From Xylogone sp. PMI_703 (lineage: Eukaryota; Ascomycota; Leotiomycetes): 64,000 bases of DNA. A program made the translations under genes and the position numbers. This document shows, piece by piece, positions 1-10,295 of the stretch. The DNA is taken from contig JAJTUQ010000005.1 of NCBI GenBank assembly GCA_021399445.1, positions 930,001 through 994,000 of the forward strand, given 5' to 3'. A model generated the notes under the pieces. That model was not told where the DNA came from. It saw nothing but the letters and a program-made list of their open reading frames with translations, and did not search any database. Numbering within the stretch: the stretch's first letter is position 1; every line of letters begins with the position of its first letter.

Positions 1-469
1 AAGAGGGACGGGGGGCTACTTTCTATATGTCGGAAGATGAGTGTGATTCTGACTGAAGACAATCGCCGTCAGATTCAATGTTAGGACGAGGTCTGCGTCC
101 TGGATATGCGTATTTATCCTGACAGAAGCGCTTGAAGCAGCTTGTATGTTGCTCATTGATGGAAAAGCTAATATGCACAGTTTCTTTTTAGCAGATCGGA
201 AACAGAACTAACGGAAGGGTGGATAAACCGATGATAGCAAAAAGGTCAAGATTTAAACAATAGCTGGTAGTAATGGCGCAAACGGAAGATACCATTTGCT
301 ATGATGAACTTTCTTGATTAATTGCATTCTCACTTGTTCAATGCTCTTGTGACTGATATTGAAATACAGGCTAATACTGACAGATCCTTTAATTAATACA
401 CGGAATCCCAAAACTCCAAATGATGCACACAATACTTCTCCCCTGGAAGTGATACCCGTAAAGCTGAAC
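1..469. other. No gene seen; 3' flank of the AP-2 sigma gene
   Basis: AT-rich sequence beyond the AP-2 sigma stop codon at 470-472. I see no coding exon, RNA gene or repeat in it; part is presumably the 3' untranslated region of that gene. Confidence 0.5.
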
Positions 470-1287
470 TCATTCCAATTTGTCCAGGTGCTCTAACCGC
501 GTCAAAACAACCTGTTTACTTGTTTCTTCGATCTCACCAGCCAGGAAAACCTCGTCTAAAATTGCATATACCTGGGATCCATTATTAGCATGAGAAGTTT
601 CTGCCAATATCACTTCTTAGGAAACCCCTGGTATATCACAACGCTGCCCAATCTATGTTTCCAAACTTGCAACAACGAAAATAGGTCACACACCTTGTAG
701 AAGTTGAAGACTAGATCCAATTCGCACACATTCCCAAAAAAGCTATCTAGGACTTCGACAAAGAAGTGGATAGCCTCTAGATAGGCCAGTTCATTATCAT
801 TGGCGTCGACGCAGGCGCAAAAGAACAACCCAGCGTACCGCCGATAGACTATCTTGTTATTACGGAACTCGACAAAGTTGGATTGGTATTTCTGATCTCG
901 CGGCGCCACAAGACGGTGAACCTATATGATGCAATTGGTGAGCATATGAGTCACGAAAAGTTGTATTCTGGGATGCTAAGGAGTAGATGGAGATAGAGGG
1001 AGATTAGAAGGAGTTAAGGATCGTGGTATTGGATAATTGGGGTATTTCCGTGTGGATTTGGATGTGATCGCGCGTACCTCGCCCTTCAGCTTAATCTTTT
1101 CCTCGTCATTGTACGGAGCGTACCACTTCGCCAGACGTGTTTTCCCTCTGTTGCGACGCACGAGTCAGTTGATATGCTTTGTCCTGCTTATGAAGGCTAG
1201 ATTGATCCATGGATTGCATCGGGTACCGGGGTTTGAGGAGCACGAAACATACTGTCTATTCTGTATCAGGATAAATGAGAGCACCAT
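470..1287 (-). CDS. APS2: AP-2 clathrin adaptor complex, sigma (small) subunit
   Basis: Small subunit of the plasma-membrane AP-2 adaptor, which links cargo and clathrin in endocytosis. Four exons read on the minus strand: 1253-1287, 1078-1147, 694-921 and 470-571. Their 435 bases encode 144 residues, the usual family length. The start [12 protein letters not shown] is the family's invariant N-terminus. It is followed by the GKTRLAKWY strand, the [13 protein letters not shown] block and the C-terminal [16 protein letters not shown] helix, all characteristic of sigma adaptins and closest to sigma-2 rather than AP-1 or AP-3. Introns are about 105, 156 and 122 bases, with GT/AG ends and a CTAAT branch-like motif in the last. 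Gene order gives no functional hint. Identification is very secure; only the exact splice points are inferred. Confidence 0.95.
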
Positions 1288-1926
1288 CTCTGCGGCGGGA
1301 TGCCCATGTATTCTGGAACTGAGGCGAGGGGTTGTAGTGGTGATGGCACAAGAGAAGGAAGCTGTATCTAGAGATACCTCGTTCCTAAACGGCGGCTGTC
1401 GGCTGCCATTAAGGTTGCGGACAGGGGTGGGGCGGCCGCCGTCGCTGATCACTAATTCCCAAGGTCCGCCTTCGTTGCCTCGCCGCGTTGGTGATTTCTT
1501 CCTTTCTGAGGCAATCGTCATCTTCAGTCTTTCCCGTCCGGGAGCCGTCGATGCACCATGGCTTCGGTCTTGGAGCTTCATTCGCCCCATCGGCGTATTC
1601 GGCTTTTAGCTCTGTGGCTCTACTAGTTGATTACATTTGCAAACCATGGGACGGCAAACGACGTGGGAGCCACAACGCTATGATAAATCATCATCCCACA
1701 TGTAAATTGCTCAGGTTTAATCAAATTTGAGGTTCCAATGTGGGTATATAAGAGTAAGTGAAAGTTCAATGCATCATCAACAGTGCGATCTCTTTTTCTC
1801 TATACCACTACGTTCCACAAAACTTCTCTTTCTGCTATCTCTCTTATCTACAAATCCGTTCATTTCAGGTGGCCAGACGTCACCCCACCACCATTCAAAG
1901 AAGAGATAAATAGGTGGATTATAGCC
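1288..1926. other. Intergenic region shared by divergent genes
   Basis: Lies between the start codons of AP-2 sigma (-) and the GRE2-like reductase (+), so it should contain both promoters. A TATA-like box lies at 1745-1751, and a pyrimidine-rich leader covers roughly 1790-1870. A long open frame on each strand here is non-coding overlap with the adaptor gene and its promoter. Confidence 0.6.
1745..1751 (+). promoter_or_regulatory. TATA-like box upstream of the reductase gene
   Basis: TATATAA, 176 bases before the ATG at 1927 and followed by a CT-rich stretch typical of fungal transcription start regions. Seen in sequence; its function is inferred. Confidence 0.45.
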
Positions 1927-3192
1927 ATGTCAATTCCAGAAAGCAATGGCAAGACCGTCTTAATCACCGGTATCAATGGCTACATTGCTGGTGTCCTAGG
2001 CCTTCTTCTTCTCAAAAAAGGCTACCATGTCCGTGGTACGACACGACGAACAGCTAGCACCGACCCGCTTCTCTCAGGCCCCTACGCTGCTTATAGGGAG
2101 CGGATCGAGATCCATCCTGTTCCCGATATGACAGTAGATGGAGCATTTGATGATGCTGTAAAAGGTATGTTATCTGTCTTTATTCATGAGTATTGCCTTA
2201 TCTCATAGCAAGCGTCGTTATAATACACCGTGAAAGGACATTCAACTTTCGAAATTTTGTAGCTCATATAACCTTCAGGTGTCCATGGAATTTTCCACAC
2301 TGCGTCACCCATAGACTTCAGCGTAGATACCTACGAGGGCACAGTTGGCACTGCTGTAAGAGGCAATGAAACGATTCTTGCCTCGGCCCTAAAAGCAGGT
2401 CCTCAGTTATCCTCCGTTGTTGTCACTTCATCTGTCGCAGCTGTAACGAACAATCCTCCACCAAAACCTGATTATGTCTATACTGAATCAGATTTTGCAT
2501 CCAGTGCATTGGCGATTGCAGACAAGGATAAATCTGAAGGCAAGAAAACGGCCCCCGGGTTACTATATACCGCAAGCAAAACAGCAGCCGAAAAAGTGTT
2601 GTGGAAATTTAGGGATGAGCATAAAGTTAGTTCTCCATATTATTGGTCCCAATTGCAGACAAAACTAACAGCCGATCAGCCCTCTTTTGCCATAACAGCG
2701 GTAAACCCGTCCGTTGTGATCGGCCCACCAGCGCTTTTAGCTAGCTCTCCTTCAGGCCTCAACGAGACACTACGTCCTGTTTATTCTATATTTTCAGGTA
2801 CAGCGTCTGCAATCCCACCTTACATCGGCAGTGGTGGCTTCGTTGATGTCCGCGACGTGGCTGAAATTCATGTCTGGGCATATGAACATTCTGATATCGC
2901 AGATGGCGAGCGGTATATTGCTTGCCAGGGGTTTGGCCCGACGCAAGCTGTTGCAGATATACTAAGAGAAAAGTATGCAGGGACAAAATTTGAAGAGAAA
3001 ATTACTAAGGGTGAGCCTGGAAATGCTTATGAGGGATTTAACAAAGATAGCGGAAAGGTGGAGTATGTTCGATGGAAAAAAGGTTCGGTGCAGGTAGACG
3101 GCAGTAAGGCAGAAAAGGCTGCGGGAATTAAGTACATTGACTTCCCTCAAAGCGTCATCGAGACGGCCAAAGCACTTGAGCCATTACTTTAA
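1927..3192 (+). CDS. NAD(P)-dependent short-chain reductase, GRE2 / dihydroflavonol-reductase-like
   Basis: Predicted cytosolic NADPH-dependent ketone/aldehyde reductase of the extended SDR class (GRE2, dihydroflavonol 4-reductase relatives). Exons 1927-2164, 2279-2625 and 2680-3192 give 1098 bases and 365 residues. The Rossmann motif TGINGYIAG is at about residues 14-22, a VTSSVAAV strand lies mid-protein, and the catalytic YxxxK appears as YTASK. The second intron (2626-2679) is 54 bases long, in frame and free of stops. It is easily missed, but removing it gives the family-typical EHKPSFAITAVNPSVVIGP. ATG 1927 is chosen because the TATA box and leader lie just upstream and the Rossmann fold starts soon after it. 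The natural substrate cannot be told. An AATAAA lies about 50 bases past the stop. Confidence 0.88.
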
Positions 3193-3644
3193 GAGTATCC
3201 AATGGTATGGCTTATAAATATTCTGTGTTAGGTTGTATTATGAATAAAGAATCTCAATAGTCATCCCCAGAAAGAAAAATATCACCTCTGAACATTCAGA
3301 GAGACCATAGCTTCTCAATCTTAACCAAAGGAAATAATCTCTTAGATGTCTTGATTATACATTGCATGATTCTTCATATAATTCTAATGATTTCTATGCT
3401 CAATATAACCTTTTTCTTGTAGCAAAGCCTGGAGACAGTGTGAGACCTGGAAAAGGAAGGTTAAGTATGCCAACTCATAATCAATATGCTCAGATCATTG
3501 ATAGTTGCCGTTTCTTTACTATTAGCAACAGTGTAGTTATTTCATGTAAGTTAGAGCCGGAATACATCAAATAAAGTCTATCATTATCCCCAAAATACGC
3601 CATCTAAAGTGCCCGCTATATATTCCATATCCATCTAAGCAACA
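3193..3644. other. Convergent intergenic spacer
   Basis: Separates the 3' ends of the reductase (+) and histidinol-phosphate aminotransferase (-). It is AT-rich, and no gene is recognised apart from the poly(A)-like signal noted above. Confidence 0.6.
3243..3248 (+). terminator. Putative polyadenylation signal
   Basis: AATAAA 50 bases after the stop codon of the reductase gene. It is a plausible poly(A) signal, although fungal signals are loosely conserved. Confidence 0.35.
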
Positions 3645-4931
3645 TTAGATTTCTTCAGCATGAACATTTCTTAGAACTGTCTCTATTTCCTTTAAAAATC
3701 TGGTGACCTCCTCCTCAGTTCCGACAGTAATCCTCAAGCATCCCAGGCAGCCATGCTCCTTTCCTCTAAACCTGACCACCACCCCCTTACTCTCTGCCAG
3801 ATTTTCATATACTTTCAGCGCCGTCTTGTTATCAGGGTTCCCCTTTGCATTCAGCATTTCCACAAGCAAGAAGTTGCTTGAAGTTCCACCCATGAATCTG
3901 CCAACACCTTTGATCTTCGGAAGCTCTGACAGAATTCTATCTCTCTGTTTCAATATCTTCTCTCTATTGTCTCGCATCACTTTCAATCCCTCTTCCCCCA
4001 ATGCCTGGCAGGCAATGGCACTGGTCGGACTGCTTATGTTATAGGGTGCTTTGAGATTGTTGAGCAGCGCAGCTATGGGTGGAGACGCAAACGCGGCTCC
4101 AAGTCTGATGCCAGCCAGACCGAAAGCTTTACTTAAAGTTTGCATGACAACTAGGTTTGGCCATTCCAGAACCCATTCAGCAAGTGATGAACCCTCCGGA
4201 GCAAAGTCAATATAAGCCTCATCAACGATAACAACACCATTCCAGGTAGGATGCTCGAGGATTTGTTGAATATCGGATTTCGAGATCAATGAAGCAGTAG
4301 GGTTTCCTGGAGAGCATATGTAGACGAGCTTGATATTCTCTGCTTCGGGAGATGATAAAGCAGATTTAATAGCCGGTACATCAAGGCTAAACTCAGGAGC
4401 CGGAAGTAGAGGGACTTTGACTAGGCCAACATCGTTGACCTGTGCTGAGACTGCGTACATTCCATAGGTAGGAGGACAAACTAGGATTTTATCCCGACTG
4501 GGAACGCAAAAGCAGCGCAATAGAGCATCAATTGCTTCATCACTGCCTACGCCAACAAAGAGATTTGCAGGATCAAGAGTCTTAGAAGTGTGGTGGTGGG
4601 TATTGCGAAGGTTACAGAGGAGCTGTTTCAACTCAGGTTGATGAGGGTCAGGATAGCGATTGAGGCCTAGAAAGTTGATAACTTGGTCACCAGAAGATTT
4701 TGGGATGCCATTGGTATCCAACGAAGGCCCGTATGCGTTCTCATTAGCATCAAGGAGGATGTGGGTGCCATCATCCTTATAGTCACTATGGAAGGATATG
4801 AGTCAGGATGTGGGAAGGCTGACATTTAAAAGTCTGGAAGCTTACTCGCGAGCACAACGATATGGTTCTAGTGCTAGGATATTTGGGCGAGCGCATTTCT
4901 CTAGATTGAAAGGAGAGGCTTTTCCAGACAT
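3645..4931 (-). CDS. HIS5: Histidinol-phosphate aminotransferase
   Basis: PLP-dependent aminotransferase that converts imidazole-acetol phosphate to L-histidinol phosphate in histidine biosynthesis, in the cytosol. Exons 4846-4931 and 3645-4785 (intron 60 bases, GTAAGC...ATAG) give 1227 bases and 408 residues, close to fungal HIS5 proteins. The N-terminal CARPNILALEPYRCARDDY and HILLDANENAYGPS segments are typical. Mid-protein are the cofactor-binding CSPGNPTAS and DEAYIDF motifs, and the PLP lysine sits in TLSKAFGLAGIRLG. A C-terminal RFRGKEHGCLGCLRITVGT stretch completes the fold. The first exon decides the start, since the larger exon alone lacks the conserved N-terminal 45 residues. Identification is secure. 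Confidence 0.95.
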
Positions 4932-5533
4932 TGTGAAGTGAGTACTTCGTAGGTTGTCTTGTAGATGATGGAGAGGGGAGGAGTGAGAGTGTAGGATGGT
5001 TCCGGGTTCGGCCTAGAAATATAATGTACCTTACGTACCTGAAAAGCAAGTCCGAGCCGACCAATCAAAATCAATTGAAAAAAAATTTCCTGCAAGGCTA
5101 CTATTTTCAAGACACAGCCTCGTTGTATTACTGCATCAATAACTGAGCTAGTCTATGCATGTAAGAAAGATGCATCTTGACAAAAATATCGTCAGCAGTT
5201 ACAGATAAGCGGGATTTTAACGTGAAATCTCCGTTTCACTGGCTTGATCTCCACTCCTCCCAAACATCATCCTCATAGAAATAGGCGTTCGCCTACCACC
5301 ATATCCGGCAGTGATTTTACTTACCATTGAGGCGGGAGACTTAGTAGTAACCCACCTATCCCAAAGCAGTAGCCAAAACCCATGGATCTGAGCGCCTGTG
5401 TCCTCGGCTTTGTCGTCTATGGCAGCGATCCAACTCTCATCTGCCCTCTTAAAGTAAGAGCAGGTATTCACGATGGCTCTGGACGTTTAGATGCTATCGT
5501 GAATGGCCTAAATCACCGATGGATCCGGCAACT
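4932..5533. other. Spacer between HIS5 and SNU23 genes
   Basis: Contains the HIS5 promoter side and the 3' flank of the SNU23 gene. Short open frames occur, but none has recognisable protein features. Confidence 0.5.
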
Positions 5534-6296
5534 TCACTTTTTTGACGAACCAAATCCTGTAATGCCCATAGCAGCCATCATATCGTCTTCGTCATGCTCA
5601 CCTTCAATCCTCACATCATCGCCGTACTCTGTCTTGACCCGAGTCTCCTCTTCCTTAATAGCCCTCTTCTTCTCTAGTAGCTCCTTCCTCTTCCTCCTTC
5701 TTTCTTCCCGCTCCTTCTCCTCTTCTTCCCTTCTAAGTTCCAGTCTCTCATTAAGAGTCTGAACCTCCTCTTTCTTCTCCTCCATCAATCTCTCCCAGAT
5801 CCTTGTAATTCTGTCATGCACTTCCTCAGCCGTAGCTTTCTTTACTTCGCCGGTCTGACCAATGGCTCTCAAATGCTTCATCGAATTTTCATGCTATAAA
5901 CACATCAGTTTCCTCCCTTTCCACCGAAAATCAAGCCAATGAACTCACCTCTACCCATTCAAGCGAATTCTTGTATGTCTCGTCACAAGCAGCACAGTAG
6001 AATCCCGCTCCGCGTCCTCTTTTCCCAGTTGATGCTCCAGCGGGCATGAGCATTATCTTGCCTATATTGGCTGTGACATCTAGACGCGAAGCGCGAGCCT
6101 GGGTAAGCTCCTCATCGCCCGTTAATGGGGCATAGTATTTCTTTCCGGCAAGCTTTGCTTCATATCGGGCCTTGCGCTCCTCTTTTTCTTTGGCTTCGCG
6201 TTCGGCAGCTTTTTGGGCGTACTCAGCGCGATCGTACTTTTTGCGGAAGTCGGTATCGGAGGCATTGGTATCGTAGGCACCCTTTTTTGACGACAT
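5534..6296 (-). CDS. SNU23: U4/U6.U5 tri-snRNP component Snu23 / ZMAT2-like
   Basis: Nuclear pre-mRNA splicing factor of the tri-snRNP, the fungal counterpart of ZMAT2. Exons 5949-6296 and 5534-5893, separated by a 55-base intron (GTGAGT...ATAG), encode 235 residues. The N-terminus is charged and rich in Lys/Glu (RKKYDRAEYAQKA). A matrin-type U1-like zinc finger follows, with CAACDETYKNSLEWVEHENSMKH split across the intron, giving the C-x2-C ... H-x5-H ligands. A long Arg/Glu/Lys helix follows and the protein ends MGITGFGSSKK, a family hallmark. It is divergent from the DPH5 gene, with only 281 bases between start codons. Confidence 0.92.
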
Positions 6297-6577
6297 CGCG
6301 ACTCAGTAGTAATGAGTTTCTATAGAATTTCTCTTAATATATAACTGGATTAACGGATTTGGTGTTGAAGCCAGGTGTTGTGGCAAGCTCCTGAGAAAGA
6401 TGTTGATGCATCTATTGTTCGGCAGTCCAGAAGTGTTCCAGGCACACCTTGAGCATGTTTGCGCTGTTTGCACCCCACCACGTCAATTGAGGGGCAGAGG
6501 GGCAGCAACAATATTTTCCCCCAAGCTATATCTATTATTCCTCTAGGAGATAAAAAGATAACCCATAATCTTCCGAG
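6297..6577. promoter_or_regulatory. Compact bidirectional promoter SNU23 / DPH5
   Basis: 281 bases separate the two divergent start codons, so regulatory elements are probably shared. No specific binding site could be assigned. Confidence 0.5.
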
Positions 6578-7622
6578 ATGCTGTACCTAATTGGATTAGG
6601 CCTCTCCGATGAAACTGACATTACTGTCAGAGGGCTTGAAATAGTGCGCAAAGCATCGAGGGTCTACCTCGAAGCGTACACCAGCATTCTACTTGTAGAT
6701 AAAACCGTACTGGTATGCTATGACTTCAGGATTATTTTTGCTCTTGAGTTAATTCCCGCAAGGCTGACGCTGATGCACAGTAGGAGAAATATTATGGCCG
6801 GGAGGTTATTGTTGCGGACCGGGAGATGGTTGAGAGTGCGAGTGATGATATCCTGAACGACGCGCAGAATGTAGATGTTGCGTTCTTGGTGGTTGGGGAT
6901 CCATTCGGGTATGTAAAAACCCCAGTTATCCCATTGAGTCGTCAGATCCCATGATCAGGAACGTAAGCATTACAGACGCTAACATAATGATCCCATTCAG
7001 AGCGACAACCCACACCGATCTCGTCCTCCGCGCCCGCTCCCTCTCTATTCAAGTGTCTACTATTCCCAATGCCTCAATCATGTCCGCCATTGGCGCAACT
7101 GGTCTCCAACTCTATAACTTCGGCCAAACAGTATCCATGGTATTCTTCACCGAGACCTGGAAACCCGCATCCTTCTACGACCGCATACGAGAGAACCGAA
7201 ATATAGGTCTGCATACCCTAGTCCTCCTGGATATAAAAGTCAAGGAACAGAGTCTAGAGAATATGGCAAGGGGTAGAAAGATTTATGAACCTCCGAGGTA
7301 CATGACTGTAGGGCAGTGCGCGAGACAAATGCTTGAGATCGAGGAGATTAAGCAGGAGGAAGGTGATGGACAAGGTGGTGTGTACGGCGAAGAGAGTTTG
7401 GCGATTGGCGCTGCAAGAGTTGGAGGGAAGACAGAGAAATTCGTCAGTGGAACTTTAAAGCAACTGTGCGATGCAGATGAGATCCTAGGTGGACCTTTGC
7501 ATAGCTTAGTATTGCTTGGACGAAGAGTGCATGAGCTGGAAAGTGATTATGTAAGAGAGTATGCTCTGGACAAGAAGCTTTGGGATAAGGTTTGGAAGAG
7601 GGATTATGAAGGAAAACAATAG
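6578..7622 (+). CDS. DPH5: Diphthine (methyl ester) synthase
   Basis: SAM-dependent methyltransferase of diphthamide biosynthesis on elongation factor 2, cytosolic. Exons 6578-6712, 6784-6908 and 7001-7622 total 882 bases and 293 residues, the normal size. Diagnostic features are the N-terminal [19 protein letters not shown], the VVGDPFGATTHTDL loop that needs the second splice, and [21 protein letters not shown]. Intron 1 ends in a tandem CAGTAG acceptor. Only the second AG works, because use of the first would put TAG in frame. The gene is divergent from SNU23. Identification is secure. Confidence 0.95.
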
Positions 7623-7830
7623 GAATTGAATGCCATTAAATAAATTCCTACTGTGATTCATTCTCTTTCCATCTCCATATGATGCCCCATAATCGGATGC
7701 GAATACATGCTGTCGTAATCCATTTTCCATAATCCCAACTCCCAGTCATCCATTGGTATCTTGTAACTCCATGCTAAACCCAAGCGATAAATCAAAGATG
7801 AATACAAGTCCACGCTATCATTAATGTATC

Positions 7831-8847
7831 TTAGGCCGCACTCCTTCTCCTATTCAGGAGATCCTTGATCAGACTAGTCCTGTGTGTCTTTCGCTCCACG
7901 AACTGTTCAGGAACCACATCCTCTCTTTCTCTGTCTGAATCCGTAGCCGAGTAGGGCCTTTCTTCGTCCTCACATACCACCACATGCCAGCCTATTTCTT
8001 CACCCTTTTGCAACGCATCTTTCAGTTTGTCGAGCCATCCTATCCACTTGCTCCGCCTCCTCATCCCATGAGCACTCATACTGAGAGTGCTAGCCCTCGA
8101 TCCAGCAACACCCGGAGACATAACCTCAGCAGACGAAGCAGCACCTTCAATCTCATTCTTCCAAGCTTCATACTTCATCATTTCCTCCGTGATAGATGCA
8201 CCGAGCTTAACCTCGATCACGTAATCAGCCACATAGGCCCATGGCTGACTCACCACAAGCTCGTTAGCGTCATACTGTTCGATAAACTTGACTACACTCC
8301 AGTCATTGAACCGAGGTTCCTTGAGAGTAGTCAAACTCTCTGAAGTACCTTCAGGACTGGATTCCGTGCTCGAACCTGGACCATTGGTGTGACTATTTCC
8401 ATTGCCATTGTCATTGCTTGACTGTCCAGACTTATATGGGCCGTCCGATGTACTGAGCATTCTGGATACCGGCCGCGCCAGCAATCCCAAGCTCGGTATG
8501 GACCTCTTCTTAGTTAGCACACGATGACCACCAGCATCCTTTGTCGTCTCCTCTCCAGCTGAGGTAGCGGGTGGTCGTGTTGCAGCTCCTGGTTCAGTCG
8601 CGACTATATCTTTTCTATCTTGCATATCCCTCTTCGTTCTTGTCATTGGAAGTGCCGCGATACCAGTAGAAGGTGGATGACTAGGGGGTAGAAAATCAAA
8701 GAGCGAGTAAAAGGAATTGAGCAGGGTGATAGATGTTGCCGGAGCGATTATCCATTCTGGCGCTGCGTCGTCTAGGTTGTTTAAGACTATGTGAACCCGG
8801 ATTGATCTTCTGTGCCAGCGAAAGCCGTGTAAAAGGTAAGTTGGCAT
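7831..8847 (-). CDS. Conserved fungal protein of unknown function
   Basis: Single-exon gene of 338 residues starting at ATG 8847, MPTYLLHGFRWHRRSIRVHI. A longer in-frame extension upstream is unlikely because it is low-complexity and precedes this sharp, conserved-looking start. The N-terminal ~60 residues and a block around FNDWSVVKFIEQYDANELVVSQPWAYVADYVIEVKL look folded. Between them is a Ser/Gly/Asn-rich linker, and the C-terminal third is basic and rich in Arg. There is no signal peptide, membrane segment or catalytic motif that I recognise. The architecture is one I associate with widely conserved Pezizomycotina proteins, but I can assign no function. Confidence 0.75.
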   Translation of the reverse strand: MPTYLLHGFRWHRRSIRVHIVLNNLDDAAPEWIIAPATSITLLNSFYSLFDFLPPSHPPSTGIAALPMTRTKRDMQDRKDIVATEPGAATRPPATSAGEETTKDAGGHRVLTKKRSIPSLGLLARPVSRMLSTSDGPYKSGQSSNDNGNGNSHTNGPGSSTESSPEGTSESLTTLKEPRFNDWSVVKFIEQYDANELVVSQPWAYVADYVIEVKLGASITEEMMKYEAWKNEIEGAASSAEVMSPGVAGSRASTLSMSAHGMRRRSKWIGWLDKLKDALQKGEEIGWHVVVCEDEERPYSATDSDREREDVVPEQFVERKTHRTSLIKDLLNRRRSAA

Positions 8848-10295
8848 GGTATCCGTCTTTGAAGAGAAGCGGAGAAGAAAGAGTGATAGTGGTAGTGATA
8901 GTGAGCCGTCAACTCTGGAGTGCAAGTACCAGCAGGAGAAATGTGACGGTGGAGGGGTCCACAATATAACGAACCTGCCGTGGGGTATCTCCAGACAGAA
9001 AAAAGAAAGGAAAGGAGAGGATATGGAACGTAAAGGCGCAGCACTTGAAATTTTATGTCTTTGCTCGGCGCCCTGTATATTTTTCTGTAGAGCTGCTTGG
9101 CCAGCCTTGCTACAAGTGGCTGGAGTGGTATTTTAGATCCGTCGATCAGAATATGCCAGAACGGGCCACTTCTTTGAAGATGTCCAGTTTGTTCCTTTGG
9201 TTTTAGACCTACCCCGACACAATTATATAGGTTGGAATCACAATCGAATATTTTCGAATCGGACCAACGCACAGTCGTGCATCTCACCGCATATGCATGA
9301 AGGGAATGGAATGCACTTCTGCGCGGTCCGCAATAACTAATGAAGGGTCCGAGCATCGTACGTCTATCTGCGCGTGCATTCCAGATGGGGGAAGTGGCGC
9401 GGTTCCGAGCTCAAGCCATGCACCCTGTGGCTGAGTAACAAAGGTTACATACATGGAGCTAATCAACTTCATGATAAGGTTGAACTCAGAGGTCCAGGAA
9501 GAATATTTATTAAATTATGTAGATTACGTATCTATTTAGTTAGCTAGATGCAAGTATCTAAATCTTCCTTTGCGCATAGAAAGATTCAGCAATTTGCCAA
9601 AATCATCCTCCATCTTCAAGATCATGGCACATCCATAACATAAGAGGGATAAAGGCGGCTTAAATATTATATTGAGCCCTTCCCCGTAACCACACACCTT
9701 TCCCGCTACCCTAATCCATTGATCATCAAGCAATTGAACAGAAAACCCCCTCCATATAAGTGTTGCATCAACAAGAAGGGCAACAATAGTGAGAAGAGAA
9801 TCATAAACTTTTCCAAGATGCAGAAACTAGACACCCATGCATGCCGAATCCACCAAAAAGCAACTGAAGGACGGGTATATGCGCAAAATCAGACGTAAAA
9901 TATGTCCTCGAAGAAGATAAAGTGAAGTTGGAATCCCAACTACACCTCCACTGCATCGAGCAGCATATCCAAATTCGATAAGGAATTACCGGAGAATGAA
10001 AGCAAGTCGCCAGGAAGAATATATACCGCAGTAATCGTGGGATCACAGAAGGGATGCCCATTATGTGTAAAGCGTAATTACGCGATTCGGACGCATTAGA
10101 ATATGATAGGCCGAAAAGATATGTAGATAGTGCTTCAGATCCGGTTGGTATGTAACTGGTGGAATGCTTGCCACCCGGGAATGGTACAAGTTGAAGGATA
10201 AAATGCTAATAGGGAACGGTGAATATATTTGGTTTACTTCTAACGCGCAAACAGACGCTGGAAGCGTTGGAAGAATCGTTTCAACTTGGAAAAGT
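8848..10295. other. Intergenic region, no gene recognised
   Basis: About 1.4 kb containing the promoter of the unknown gene at its left side and the 3' flank of the SUN-family gene at its right. Open frames on both strands lack codon-level or protein-level support. Confidence 0.55.

Noticed and set aside
1037..1609. Open frame of 190 codons on the plus strand
   Set aside because: It lies antisense to the exons and introns of AP-2 sigma and has no protein features; the minus-strand gene is certain.
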